NCBI GenBank assembly: GCA_938017505.1
Contig: CALIKV010000006.1
Coordinates: 62,001-126,000, forward strand
From: an uncultured Sulfolobales archaeon
GTDB lineage: Archaea > Thermoproteota > Thermoprotei_A > Sulfolobales > NBVN01
Direction: 5' to 3'
DNA length: 64,000 bases
Positions 1-7,842 of the stretch are shown piece by piece. The notes below the pieces were generated by a model, which saw only the letters and a program-made list of their open reading frames with translations, searched no databases and was not told the DNA's origin. The first letter of the stretch is position 1. Every line of letters begins with the position of its first letter. The translations under genes and the position numbers were made by a program.

Positions 1-76
1 TCACAACCCACTCGTCTCCAACCACCCCCGCGAGCTCCGCTACCAAATTGTTTGGGAACGCCATGCGGCACACCAC
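1..76 (-). CDS. Start of a FAD-linked oxidase (GlcD/D-lactate dehydrogenase-like), partial
   Basis: Only the first 20-25 codons are inside the window; the frame stays open to the left edge. A GTG at 76-74 overlaps the etfA stop by one base, and an ATG lies at 64-62. The visible residues include LVAELAGVVGDEWVV, which resembles the N-terminal helix of GlcD-type FAD oxidases (typically xELxxIVGExxV). Position directly after etfBA fits: in several archaea and anaerobic bacteria such an oxidase passes electrons from lactate or glycolate to an electron-transfer flavoprotein. The identification rests on a very short segment and on neighbourhood, so it is tentative. Confidence 0.4.
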   Translation of the reverse strand, partial: MVCRMAFPNNLVAELAGVVGDEWVV

Positions 77-1068
77 TACAACTTACTCTTGAGCTCCTTA
101 ATTCTCTCCACCAGCTTGGGTATGACTTCGTAGAAGTCTCCAACAACGAGTAAGTCACTGTACCTTCCTATAGGGGCTGAGGAGTCTGTGTTCACTGCTA
201 TGACGTACTCGGAATCCCTCATGCCAGCTAGGTGTTGAGGCGCGCCGGATATTCCGCACGCTATGTAGATCCTAGGCCTCACGACGTTTCCGCTGAAGCC
301 AACCTGCCTGTCTCTCTCCATCCATCCCACGTCGACGAGGGGCCTGCTGCACGCGACCTGCCCCCCTAGCGCTTTAGCGAGCTCTTCGAAGAGTCTTAAG
401 TCCTCCCTACTTCTCAAGCCCTTGCCGACGGAAATTATGACCTCGGCCTCCGAGAGCTTTACGAGCTTCTCTCTGGCGACTCCTAAAACCCTCACCCCAG
501 CTACGTCGTTCCCGGGAATGTTTAACTTCATACATAGGACGTCACCCTTCCTACCGTGGTCGGGCTCCGGCATCGGGAAGACCTTGGGTCTCACAGTCGC
601 TATGACCGGGGTTCTCAGGGTCTTTATGTGGGCTATGACGTTCCCGGTGAAGGCAGGCCTGACCTGAACGACGTCGCCGTTTTCGTCAACGTATATGTCA
701 AGGCAGTCCGCAGTTATTCCTGTCTTGAGATGTGCGGCTACTCTAGGACCCAGGCTCCTCCCCCAGGGGGTTGCGCTGATGAGAACCAGCTTCGGTTTAA
801 GTGCCTTGACCGAATCCACAAGCGCATCCCTGTGGACTAGCTGATTAGGAAGAAGCTCCTTCGGAACCCTGTAGACCAGCACCTTATCTGACCCGTAGTA
901 GATCAGCTCCTCAGCGTGCACGTCAACCTCTTCCGAGGCTAGCGTGATTGAATAGACAAGGCCTCCTAACCTAGTCCTCAACTCACTAGCCTTACCTAGT
1001 AGCTCGAAGACCGAGGACTTCAGTCCCCTGCCGTAATTTTCAGCGTAGACGAGAACTCCACTCCACAT
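76..1068 (-). CDS. etfA: Electron transfer flavoprotein alpha subunit (EtfA/FixB)
   Basis: Alpha subunit of the FAD-carrying electron transfer flavoprotein heterodimer, a cytoplasmic electron shuttle between dehydrogenases and an acceptor. The protein has 330 residues, the family's usual length. The N-terminal alpha/beta domain starts GVLVYAENYGRG. The C-terminal FAD domain (about residues 205-330) carries the SRPLVDVGW, RQVGFSGNVVRPRIYIACGISG and INxDxxAPI-type blocks (here AVNTDSSAPIGRYSDLLVVGD) that bind FAD. ATG start. It lies 2 bases after etfB and overlaps the start of the GlcD-like gene, so the three are one operon. Whether the ETF bifurcates electrons cannot be read from this sequence alone. 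Confidence 0.93.
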   Translation of the reverse strand: MWSGVLVYAENYGRGLKSSVFELLGKASELRTRLGGLVYSITLASEEVDVHAEELIYYGSDKVLVYRVPKELLPNQLVHRDALVDSVKALKPKLVLISATPWGRSLGPRVAAHLKTGITADCLDIYVDENGDVVQVRPAFTGNVIAHIKTLRTPVIATVRPKVFPMPEPDHGRKGDVLCMKLNIPGNDVAGVRVLGVAREKLVKLSEAEVIISVGKGLRSREDLRLFEELAKALGGQVACSRPLVDVGWMERDRQVGFSGNVVRPRIYIACGISGAPQHLAGMRDSEYVIAVNTDSSAPIGRYSDLLVVGDFYEVIPKLVERIKELKSKL

Positions 1069-1070
1069 CG

Positions 1071-1877
1071 CTAGACCAACCTCCTCGATCTAAGCACCTC
1101 AAGAATACGGTCAACCCCTTCCTCGCCCGACACGGTGATTGAGTTCCTGTCCTTCTCAAACACGTTAAACACTCTTACCACCCTCGTGGCAGAGCCTGCC
1201 AGCCCGAAACCCTCCAGATCCGCTACGTCGGCCAGGTAGTAGGCGTCCCAGACCTCTACTCTAGCCCTCCTCGCCTTGAGGACATCGCCCAGTCTAGGAG
1301 TCCTAGGCTCCACAACCCTGTCCCTGAAGACCACGGGCCTGGAGAGCGATATCAGAGCCGGTAGTTGAAGCTCTAGAAGGTAGTAGGCGTCGCCGTAATC
1401 CGACTCAACCACGACTTTGTTGCTTGACACCTCAACAACCCTAGTGACGAAGGCGGCGTGAGGCACGTTAAGGTGCTCAGCGACCTCAGGACCCACGTGT
1501 GCAGTATCCCCATCTACAGACTTCTCCCCGCATAATATGAGGTCATACCCCCCCAGTTTTCTCACCGCCGCCGCCAACGTGTAGGACGTGGCGAGAGTGT
1601 CGGCACCGGCAAACCTTCCGTCCGTAAGGAGGATAGCCTTGTCGACGCCCCTAGCTACCGCGTCCCTCAATGCTCTCTCACCCTGCGGGGGTGCCATGGA
1701 GACTGCCGTCACCGACCCACCCAAGACCTCCTTAATAAGCAGAGCAACCTCCACGGCATAGAGGTCGAACTGATTGATCTCGAGCTCGGCGGATGATCTG
1801 TCGACGACCCCTCTCTCGACGTCAAACCTCACCTTAGTGACGTCGGGAGTTGGCTTAATTAGAACTACTATATTCAA
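1071..1877 (-). CDS. etfB: Electron transfer flavoprotein beta subunit (EtfB/FixA)
   Basis: Beta subunit partner of EtfA. The nucleotide-binding block CGEKSVDGDTAHVGPE (about residues 116-131) and the N-terminal NIVVLIKPTPD strand identify the family. An ATG at 1904 is possible, but I choose the TTG at 1877. It has an AGGGG ribosome binding site six bases upstream (1884-1888), it begins exactly where family members begin, and the TATA element at 1911-1924 would place the transcript start near 1892, downstream of the ATG. Resulting length is 268 residues. First gene of the etfB-etfA-oxidase operon. Confidence 0.92.
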   Translation of the reverse strand: MNIVVLIKPTPDVTKVRFDVERGVVDRSSAELEINQFDLYAVEVALLIKEVLGGSVTAVSMAPPQGERALRDAVARGVDKAILLTDGRFAGADTLATSYTLAAAVRKLGGYDLILCGEKSVDGDTAHVGPEVAEHLNVPHAAFVTRVVEVSSNKVVVESDYGDAYYLLELQLPALISLSRPVVFRDRVVEPRTPRLGDVLKARRARVEVWDAYYLADVADLEGFGLAGSATRVVRVFNVFEKDRNSITVSGEEGVDRILEVLRSRRLV

Positions 1878-1910
1878 CGTTAACCCCTGACTACTACATG
1901 ACATGTGAGT

Positions 1911-1924
1911 TTTTTAAAATAAAT
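1911..1924 (-). promoter_or_regulatory. TATA promoter of etfB
   Basis: On the minus strand the sequence reads ATTTATTTTAAAAA, an A/T-rich TATA-type element about 40 bases upstream of the preferred TTG start, with an AGGGG ribosome binding site at 1888-1884. The arrangement predicts a short leader. Confidence 0.5.
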
Positions 1925-1994
1925 GCCGACCTTAACCCTTTCATGATAAGAAGGGTCCCGACTTCGCGTCGGTAATTCAGCTGGACTTGAGGCC

Positions 1995-2727
1995 TTACGA
2001 GTGAGAAGTGCCGACGTGTTGCCTCGGCCTCCATCTAGCTAGCGTGAGCGCGTTGAGTATCACTGAAATGTCGCTGAGTATCATAGCCGCTGCTGCCTCA
2101 GGTCTCAAGACCACTCCGAGAGGCTTGTAGAGTACCCCCATAGCTATAGGCAGTAGGATTACATTGTACGCGAAAGCCCATGTGAAATTCTCGAGAGCTT
2201 CCTATTAATGAGATGGAGATCTACAATTGACGTTAGGTTATTGTTAACGATTACCACGTCTCCAGCCTCCTTGGATATGTCAGCGTCCTCGCCCATCACC
2301 ATTATCCCTCAACCTCTCTACTTCTTCAGAAGTCTCCCTAATCGCTGGGTACCTCCTTCTTATCGCAGCCACTAGAGCCTCCTTAGACTTCGTCAGTGGG
2401 TTATAGAGGATGGCCATGAGACCTGTCACTTGAAAGGCTCTGCACTCAATGACTCCATCCAGTCTAGTCACGAAGACCTCTTCCTCGCTCAGAGCGGCGA
2501 CTAGGTAGATGCTGTTCTTCAAAACGTCGTACCCAGCGTTCCTAACTGTCCTGATTACATCCCCTAGCTTGACTCGGTTGGCGTCATACATGAGTAGAGC
2601 ATCGCCTGACGCAACGTCAACGCTGAACTCAAGGATTCCTTCAGGTATACTCATCAATTTCTGAATAGCATAGACACGCGATGGACTGTCAACACCAACC
2701 ATCCCCAAGTCTCTCGATCTTTATCAT
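1995..2727 (-). pseudogene. copA: Decayed copper-type P1B ATPase (CopA) remnant
   Basis: Fragments of a heavy-metal P-type ATPase appear in order but in different frames. At 2727-2280 lie two heavy-metal-associated domains, with pieces such as EGILEFSVDVASGDALLMYD and GDVIRTVRNAGYDV; the usual CxxC copper site is replaced by VDSPSR. After a frame change near 2300 comes a hinge piece, MGEDADISKEAGDVVIV. After another near 2200 comes the C-terminal membrane end FTWAFAYNVILLPIAMGV, then LRPEAAAAMILSDISVILNA, ending at a TAA at 1997-1995. The transmembrane core, DKTGT phosphorylation motif and ATP-binding domain are gone. At least three frame changes and a large internal deletion make this a pseudogene. 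The intact HMA frame (2280-2708) could still make a 142-residue protein, but without metal ligands. Confidence 0.8.
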
Positions 2728-2740
2728 CTTGACTACTGCC

Positions 2741-3127
2741 TCAAACACGGAATATCGTCGGACAGACATTGCATTTAAGCGGACTGACTTCAGGATCCAG
2801 CCTGCTGTGGTACTCGCAGAGCTGTTTAGTTGAAAACATGAGCGCGACTGCTCTCACTACCTCAGCCTCCACCTCGTGACCACTCACATCACCTGACACA
2901 ATCTTGTCAGCCAGCCTGTTCATGAGACCTCTAACCAGCGGGTGTTCGTGAATGCCTGCGACGTCCCCGCGCTCCCCCTTTACATACCTGGTCACAAGAG
3001 ACTTCGATATGCTCAGGGCTCTGGCGATCTCAGCCTCTGTGAAACCCTTTCTGAGCAGCTCGAGGACGAGGGCTCTTCTGATGGCCGGAGTTACGTGCCT
3101 ATAGGCCAGCTCGAACAAGTTCTTCAA
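2741..3127 (-). CDS. XRE-type HTH regulator with C-terminal Cys/His cluster (COG2522-like)
   Basis: A 128-residue DNA-binding protein. Residues about 17-52 form a helix-turn-helix (RKGFTEAEIARALSISKSLV followed by TRYVKGERG), typical of the archaeal predicted regulator family COG2522. The C-terminus holds C104, H107, C119 and C122 (CEYH and CNVC), a plausible Zn or Fe-S site. The gene starts right at the end of the DUF438 sensor gene (stop at 3128), so the two are co-transcribed and the regulator may respond to the signal sensed by DUF438. The ligand is unknown. Relatives fused to ThiN regulate thiamine genes, but no ThiN domain is present here. Confidence 0.7.
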   Translation of the reverse strand: MKNLFELAYRHVTPAIRRALVLELLRKGFTEAEIARALSISKSLVTRYVKGERGDVAGIHEHPLVRGLMNRLADKIVSGDVSGHEVEAEVVRAVALMFSTKQLCEYHSRLDPEVSPLKCNVCPTIFRV

Positions 3128-4456
3128 CTAGAGCACCACGATCCTCTTCTTTATCTCCTCTGTTTTATTGATGATTTCTGTCATGTCCTCCACGATCTCC
3201 ACAGTGCCTAGGAACTCTCCCTTCTCCCCCCTCACCGGGGCTATCAATACCCTTATTATTCTGTCGCCGCTTCTAGTCCAGAACTCCTTATACGGAACTC
3301 TGCCAGTCTTTAGTAATTCGATGTTCTTCTTGACGAAGCCCTCCAACCTCGGAGGATGACAATACTCGACCTTCCTACCAACTATGGTTGGGGACCTGAC
3401 AAAGCCTTTGGTCAACATGCTCTCTGTGAAGAACTTAACCCTGTCGTCAGCGTTGGAGTATGTTATTTCTAGGGGCAGGGTCTTGAGGAGTTCCTTAATC
3501 TCCTCAGGACTCAGAAACCCTGTGCCTAAGTCGAGATCGTTGCCGGATCTCACCGTGTAGCTGTCCGGCTCGACCTCCTGTGACAGGGCCAGGGTCTTGA
3601 ACTCCGGGGATAGCCCCTCAATCTGTTCGAAGGTGGTCCTGACCTCCAGCTCGTAAGGTAGGACAGGCCTTACCGACGGCGTCCACCTTCCTCCAGCCTC
3701 GACTAGCCACCCCATCTCGTCAGCTATCTTCGAGATCGCCGCCCACTCACCCTCGCTGAACAGCGCCCAAATCGCTGGGAAGAGGATTTTGTTCTCCCTG
3801 AACACAAGCTCTGAAAACTCCCTGGCTAAGTCCGCCACCCTACTGGCCACGTCCCTGACCTGTTGGACATCCAAGGCCTCAACAACCTCCGGCCTCTCTA
3901 CCAGTTCGACGACTTGCCTGAGCGTTTGTAACGTGCGATCTTCACGCCCCCACAACACCCTCGGCACTGCAACAATGCCCCTTCTCTCAAGGTAGGGGAA
4001 TACCAGCATCTGAACCTTCCTGTAGTGGAGCCTGACCTTCCTCAACTCCTTGAGGACGTGGGCCAGTTCACTTAAGTGCCCGCGCATCTGCTCAACACCT
4101 TCAGCAGTACTGAGCGCCGAGGCGTAAACCCCAAGAGCCTCGGAGGCCTTGAGGATGAGGGCGTTCTCCTTTACGAAGAGGTCTAGAGGATGTCCTTCGG
4201 GAACGTCCTTCAGCACCTTAGGTTGTAGGTACTCTCTAAACAACTCCACGTGCAGGTCACACAGCTTAAGTATGTCAGCGATCGCGACACCGTCCCTAAC
4301 TAACTGTTGCTCGATAGTCAGGATCTCGAACGGTGTGACCGATGTCAGGACGTCCTTAAACCTCTTCCTCAACTCACTGACATCCCCGCTCTCCTGAATA
4401 GACTTAAGCAACTTCTTAACCAGTTCCACTTTCTCACTTGCTACATGTATTGACAT
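3128..4456 (-). CDS. DUF438 / hemerythrin-like / PAS sensor protein
   Basis: A 442-residue soluble protein with the standard three-part layout of this family. An N-terminal DUF438 domain spans about residues 1-75. A helical hemerythrin-like domain follows at about 110-250 (HLSELAHVLKELRK, HYRKVQMLVFPYLERRG and FRENKILFPAIWALF, with His and Glu ligands). A C-terminal PAS domain follows at about 325-440 (FFTESMLTKGFVRSPTIVGR, KVEYCHPPR). Such proteins occur in anaerobes and are thought to sense or handle O2, NO or redox state. No output kinase domain is seen; the co-transcribed HTH gene could be the output. ATG start, with a TATA element 32-39 bases upstream. Confidence 0.85.
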   Translation of the reverse strand: MSIHVASEKVELVKKLLKSIQESGDVSELRKRFKDVLTSVTPFEILTIEQQLVRDGVAIADILKLCDLHVELFREYLQPKVLKDVPEGHPLDLFVKENALILKASEALGVYASALSTAEGVEQMRGHLSELAHVLKELRKVRLHYRKVQMLVFPYLERRGIVAVPRVLWGREDRTLQTLRQVVELVERPEVVEALDVQQVRDVASRVADLAREFSELVFRENKILFPAIWALFSEGEWAAISKIADEMGWLVEAGGRWTPSVRPVLPYELEVRTTFEQIEGLSPEFKTLALSQEVEPDSYTVRSGNDLDLGTGFLSPEEIKELLKTLPLEITYSNADDRVKFFTESMLTKGFVRSPTIVGRKVEYCHPPRLEGFVKKNIELLKTGRVPYKEFWTRSGDRIIRVLIAPVRGEKGEFLGTVEIVEDMTEIINKTEEIKKRIVVL

Positions 4457-4457
4457 G

Positions 4458-4497
4458 TGTCAACCCAATAAATATTAGATTATAGAGTTTATAAGCT
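4458..4497 (-). promoter_or_regulatory. Promoter of the DUF438 gene with a repeated 12-base element
   Basis: The minus strand has a TATA element (TTTATAA on the plus strand, 4488-4494). It is followed by ATTGGGTTGACA (4469-4458), one base before the ATG. The same 12 bases sit at the same distance from the start codon of the PfpI gene. The element overlaps the expected transcript start, a usual place for an archaeal repressor site. The sequence TGACATGTGTCA around the start codon (4451-4462) is also nearly palindromic. Confidence 0.45.
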
Positions 4498-4545
4498 TTA
4501 TCGTTGGAGCGATGTCGGTGACTCCATCCGCGCTTGAAACTGCCT

Positions 4546-4623
4546 TTATTTTGAGAGGTCTTTCCTAGGACACCCGTACATCACCAACTTATTCAGCAGC
4601 TCGCTGAACTTGTTACCAGGCAT
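4546..4623 (-). CDS. Very small ORF (25 codons), doubtful
   Basis: ATG at 4623 to TAA at 4546 would encode a 25-residue peptide with one Cys (core KFSELLNKLVMYGCPRKD). There is no clear ribosome binding site. It lies in the 183-base gap between the PfpI and DUF438 genes and is amphipathic and protein-like, but too short to classify. It could be a real small protein, a gene remnant or chance. Confidence 0.15.
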   Translation of the reverse strand: MPGNKFSELLNKLVMYGCPRKDLSK

Positions 4624-4639
4624 TGTGTGTTTGTTTTAA

Positions 4640-5257
4640 TCAAGCGCTAGTGTTTAAAGCCTCTATTATTGCTTGACAGAACTCCGGGAGGTCGTCGGGG
4701 ATCCTAGATGTTACGAGGTTCCCATCTCTAACGACTGGCACGTCCTCGTAGATAGCTCCCGCGTTAACTATGTCGTCCTTAATGGCCGACACCCCAGTCA
4801 CCCTCCTACCCTTCACTAGGCCCGCGGATATCAGTACCCAAGGACCGTGGCATATTGCAGCCACTACCTTACCCTTCTGATGCGCTTCCCTCACGAAGCT
4901 CAGTACTTCAGGCGACCTCCTTAGGTAGTCTGGCGAGAACCCACCTGGAATGACAACGGCGTCAACTTCATCAACGCTGATGTCCTTAAGCTCCTTAATC
5001 ACGTGCCTCTCACCATCCCTAAACACTAGAAACGGCACTGGTATGCCGAATCTGCCCGTGACAGGCTTGCTTGGGTCCGAGGGTCTCGGGTGAAGGCCTG
5101 CCTTCACGGGGACCACTATCACCTCAGAGCCCTCCTCGCTCAAGCGGACGAACGGATAGAGAAGCTCTATATCCTCAAACTCGTTAGCTACTATAAATAC
5201 GACCCTCCTCCCCTTGAGCCTGGATCCGGGACCTGCTCTCCTGACCAGTGAACCCAT
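4640..5257 (-). CDS. PfpI/DJ-1 family protein (class I glutamine amidotransferase-like)
   Basis: A 205-residue protein of the DJ-1/PfpI superfamily, whose members act as cysteine proteases, glyoxalases/deglycases or chaperones. The nucleophile elbow AAICHGPWVL has Cys136 and His137; Glu28 in ANEFEDIELLYP is the conserved partner. The N-terminus is about 15 residues longer than PfpI (Arg/Gly-rich). No better start was found because the codon at the usual start is CTC. It has its own promoter with the same 12-base element as the DUF438 gene, suggesting shared control, perhaps oxidative or carbonyl stress. The exact activity is not deducible. Confidence 0.85.
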   Translation of the reverse strand: MGSLVRRAGPGSRLKGRRVVFIVANEFEDIELLYPFVRLSEEGSEVIVVPVKAGLHPRPSDPSKPVTGRFGIPVPFLVFRDGERHVIKELKDISVDEVDAVVIPGGFSPDYLRRSPEVLSFVREAHQKGKVVAAICHGPWVLISAGLVKGRRVTGVSAIKDDIVNAGAIYEDVPVVRDGNLVTSRIPDDLPEFCQAIIEALNTSA

Positions 5258-5258
5258 T

Positions 5259-5298
5259 TGTCAACCCAATTAACTCAATACATCGTGAAATAAATTCC
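5259..5298 (-). promoter_or_regulatory. Promoter of the PfpI-family gene with the shared 12-base element
   Basis: A minus-strand TATA-like GGAATTTATTTC (5298-5287) precedes ATTGGGTTGACA (5270-5259), one base before the ATG. Distances match the DUF438 promoter. Confidence 0.45.
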
Positions 5299-5373
5299 TC
5301 AACGATTCCTCTTAGGGAGTGAGGACCTCCTGGAGCGACTTCTCAGCAGTCAGCGGGCGGCTACCTAGATTAC

Positions 5374-6345
5374 TCAACGAGTGACAGTCACTTGTCCTGT
5401 TACGTAATCCCATGAGATACTTGGCACTTTAACGCCCCTCCACGTGATCCCACTCACGCCAGTCACCGTGCCTAAGATCCTTGACTCTAAGTGCAGTGCC
5501 TTAAGGTGATCGTAAACGCTCTCGAGACACCACGGCTTAACAGCCATTATAGGGACGTACTCCTCGTTAGAGCCCAGTAGCATGTGAAGCGGGTTAACGC
5601 TCTCCTTGTACGCGTAAGCCAGTGCCTGCGGATGTAGGAGGTCGCTTGGGCTCTCGGAGATGTACACGCCAGTTCCACTCACTTCACTCACCTGCTGCAA
5701 GGACTCGAGCAACGTATCGCTTACGTCTATGGAGCCATCGATGCACGATCTATTCTCCGCTATGAACCTCGCGAGACTAAGGTTCGCTTCAGGCCTGCAT
5801 GAAAACGCCTTGACCTCCTCGGTCGAGGGAGTCCTTCCCCGCGCGAAGTCCATGAACGCCATCATCGACAGCCCGACTCTCCTTGGCAGTATGAGGACGT
5901 CAGTTGGCTTCACGCTTCTCGGTAACGGCGTGTTCCTGCATTCAGCCAGGACGAACACATCAACCCAACAGTCCAAACCCACGTTCGTGTCCATGTTCTC
6001 CACGTACCCGCCGTAGAGGCGCGCAGCCTCTTCAACGCCATTCACAAGCTCCTCAACGCTGCCCACCTGATCCGGGGTGACTCCTATCGAGACTGCGTAC
6101 ACGTACGGCCTGCAACCCTTAGCGACGACGTCGCTCACCGCCGCTGTGACCCCTCTGAAGCCGAAGTCCCTTAAAGAGCACCATGGGTAAAGAGCTCTCG
6201 AGACAGCGAAGCCGTCGACCTTGATTAACATGTAACCTTCACTAACCCTCACAGCGCCGGCGTCGTCGAACCACGTCAGGAGGGACTTAGGATGTCTCCT
6301 CACCCTCTTAGCTAGGTCCTTGACGATCTCGTCAAGCCCGTTCAT
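5374..6345 (-). CDS. thiL: Thiamine-monophosphate kinase-like protein (crenarchaeal ThiL type)
   Basis: A 323-residue AIR-synthase superfamily protein. The N-terminal half has the DDAG metal/ATP motif (residues about 27-30), KVDGF, and WCSLRDFGFRGVTAAVSDVV with AKGCRPY, which match the ThiL pattern of the crenarchaeal variant. ThiL phosphorylates thiamine monophosphate to the active diphosphate in the cytoplasm. It is the third gene of a minus-strand operon after thiM and thiE (34-base gap), and this context is the main reason to prefer ThiL over other AIR-synthase relatives such as selenophosphate-synthetase-like proteins. ATG start. Confidence 0.72.
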   Translation of the reverse strand: MNGLDEIVKDLAKRVRRHPKSLLTWFDDAGAVRVSEGYMLIKVDGFAVSRALYPWCSLRDFGFRGVTAAVSDVVAKGCRPYVYAVSIGVTPDQVGSVEELVNGVEEAARLYGGYVENMDTNVGLDCWVDVFVLAECRNTPLPRSVKPTDVLILPRRVGLSMMAFMDFARGRTPSTEEVKAFSCRPEANLSLARFIAENRSCIDGSIDVSDTLLESLQQVSEVSGTGVYISESPSDLLHPQALAYAYKESVNPLHMLLGSNEEYVPIMAVKPWCLESVYDHLKALHLESRILGTVTGVSGITWRGVKVPSISWDYVTGQVTVTR

Positions 6346-6379
6346 CCTTCAGACCACGTATTATCTTTGCAGCACAATC

Positions 6380-7015
6380 TTAAACCCGCAATTCCTCATC
6401 CACGGCCTTCCTTAGTTCAGAGGTTGCCTTCTTAACGTCCTCAGCACCCATGACGGCTGAGATGACCGCGATGCCAGTGACTCCTGTGCTTAAAACAAGC
6501 TTTACGTTACTCTTGTCGATACCTCCTATAGCGACCACGGGTATCTTAACCACTCTAACCACTCTAGACACTCCCTCAACGCCTAAGACCCTCACACCTG
6601 CTTTGGAGGGGGTTGGGAAGACGGATCCCGCCCCGAGGAAGTGAGCGCCATCCCTTTCAGCCTCTACAGCCTCCTCGAGGCTGTAGACTGAAGCTCCTAT
6701 AATCAGGTTCGGGGCTAACTCCTTCGCCACGCTCACCGGCATGTCCTCAGGGCCAAGTTGCACTCCATCCGCTTCTGTGGCTAAAGCCACGTCAAGTCTA
6801 TCGTCAACGAAGTACAACGCACCGTAATTGGCCGTCAGTCTTCTAATAAACCTGCCGACCTCCAGCATCTCCCGCGTCGACGACTCCTTCAGCCTGAGCT
6901 GTATGGACGTAGCACCGCCCTCTAAAGCCTCTCTAACGGCTTGAACGACGTTCGGCTTCAGTCTCTTATCAGTTATGACTATTAACCTCAGCAATTCCCT
7001 GAGGCTCAATTTCAA
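6380..7015 (-). CDS. thiE: Thiamine-phosphate synthase
   Basis: Couples hydroxymethylpyrimidine diphosphate with hydroxyethylthiazole phosphate to give thiamine phosphate. The 211-residue TIM barrel shows LIVITDKRL at the start, QLRLKE, a VDDRLDVALATEADGVQLGP block (pyrophosphate/metal binding), GAGSVFPTPSKAG and VVAIGGI, all diagnostic. The start is TTG at 7015, with an alternative TTG at 6994. Either way it overlaps the thiM end (47 or 26 bases), implying translational coupling. Confident assignment. Confidence 0.92.
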   Translation of the reverse strand: MKLSLRELLRLIVITDKRLKPNVVQAVREALEGGATSIQLRLKESSTREMLEVGRFIRRLTANYGALYFVDDRLDVALATEADGVQLGPEDMPVSVAKELAPNLIIGASVYSLEEAVEAERDGAHFLGAGSVFPTPSKAGVRVLGVEGVSRVVRVVKIPVVAIGGIDKSNVKLVLSTGVTGIAVISAVMGAEDVKKATSELRKAVDEELRV

Positions 7016-7817
7016 ACACCTCGATCTCCTCTATTAAGTCGTCGCCTCCTACTCTATATAACCAGTCGTATAGTTTGACGTGGAAGCTGCCAGGATATGG
7101 GGCTTCCTTAGAGGCCCTGGAAGCTGCTGTCTTGAACGTTGCTAGCCCGGCTACAGTAGCTCTTAAAGGATCCTCAACAGCTAAGTATGCCCCTATTAAA
7201 GCCGCGACCACGCATCCAAGCCCCGTAACCCTGCCGATCACTCTAGACACGTTCTCGGACCCTACCTTAACGGCATAGACCCTCCTACCATCGCTTACGA
7301 AGTCCTGAGGTCCCGTCACAGCAGCGACTGTGCCGAACCTCCTAGCAACCCTCATAACCAAGTCCTTAGCAACCCTCTCCTCATAAACCATTGCCTCAAC
7401 GCCCTTAGTCCTCCCGACCTCGCCGAGGAGGGCTGAGACCTCCCCGAAATTCCCCTTAACAACACTCACCTTACTGTTTTCAAGAAGTGTTAGAGCTGCT
7501 CTGGTCCTCAGTTTAGTGGCTCCGGCGCCGACGGGGTCTAGAACAACGGGCTTGCCAAACTCCTTAGCTAGCTGAACTGCTTTCAACATCGAGTACAACC
7601 ACCTCTCATCCAGCGTGCCTATGTTCACCACGATGGAATCGGTTACACGTACTAGATCCTCAAGCTCTTCCACAGCGTGTGCCATGATGGGTGAGGCACC
7701 TAAAGCCAGCAGAGCGTTAGCAGTCGTGTTCATGACGACGAAGTTCGTTATATTGTGGACCAGAGGCCTCCTACTCCTAACCCTCTCGAGAGACAAGTGA
7801 ATCCAGGAAATATCCAT
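6969..7817 (-). CDS. thiM: Hydroxyethylthiazole kinase
   Basis: Phosphorylates the thiazole moiety of thiamine for salvage. The family blocks HNITNFVVMNTTANALLALG, ASPIMAHAVEE, DPVGAGATKLR, VKGNFGEVSAL and the catalytic GLGCVVAALIGAYLA (Cys in the anion hole) are all present. Length is about 282 residues, as expected. I use the ATG at 7817; a GTG at 7823 is two codons upstream. First gene of the thiM-thiE-thiL operon. No thiD, thiC or thiazole-synthesis genes are in the window, so the set looks like a salvage route. Confidence 0.92.
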   Translation of the reverse strand: MDISWIHLSLERVRSRRPLVHNITNFVVMNTTANALLALGASPIMAHAVEELEDLVRVTDSIVVNIGTLDERWLYSMLKAVQLAKEFGKPVVLDPVGAGATKLRTRAALTLLENSKVSVVKGNFGEVSALLGEVGRTKGVEAMVYEERVAKDLVMRVARRFGTVAAVTGPQDFVSDGRRVYAVKVGSENVSRVIGRVTGLGCVVAALIGAYLAVEDPLRATVAGLATFKTAASRASKEAPYPGSFHVKLYDWLYRVGGDDLIEEIEVFEIEPQGIAEVNSHN

Positions 7818-7831
7818 ACACACACCCCAAA

Positions 7832-7842
7832 CACTAAATACA
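7832..7842 (-). promoter_or_regulatory. Possible TATA element of the thi operon
   Basis: The minus strand reads TGTATTTAGTG about 15-25 bases upstream of the thiM start, consistent with a leaderless or very short-leader transcript. No THI-box riboswitch is recognisable between this element and the gene. Confidence 0.3.
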
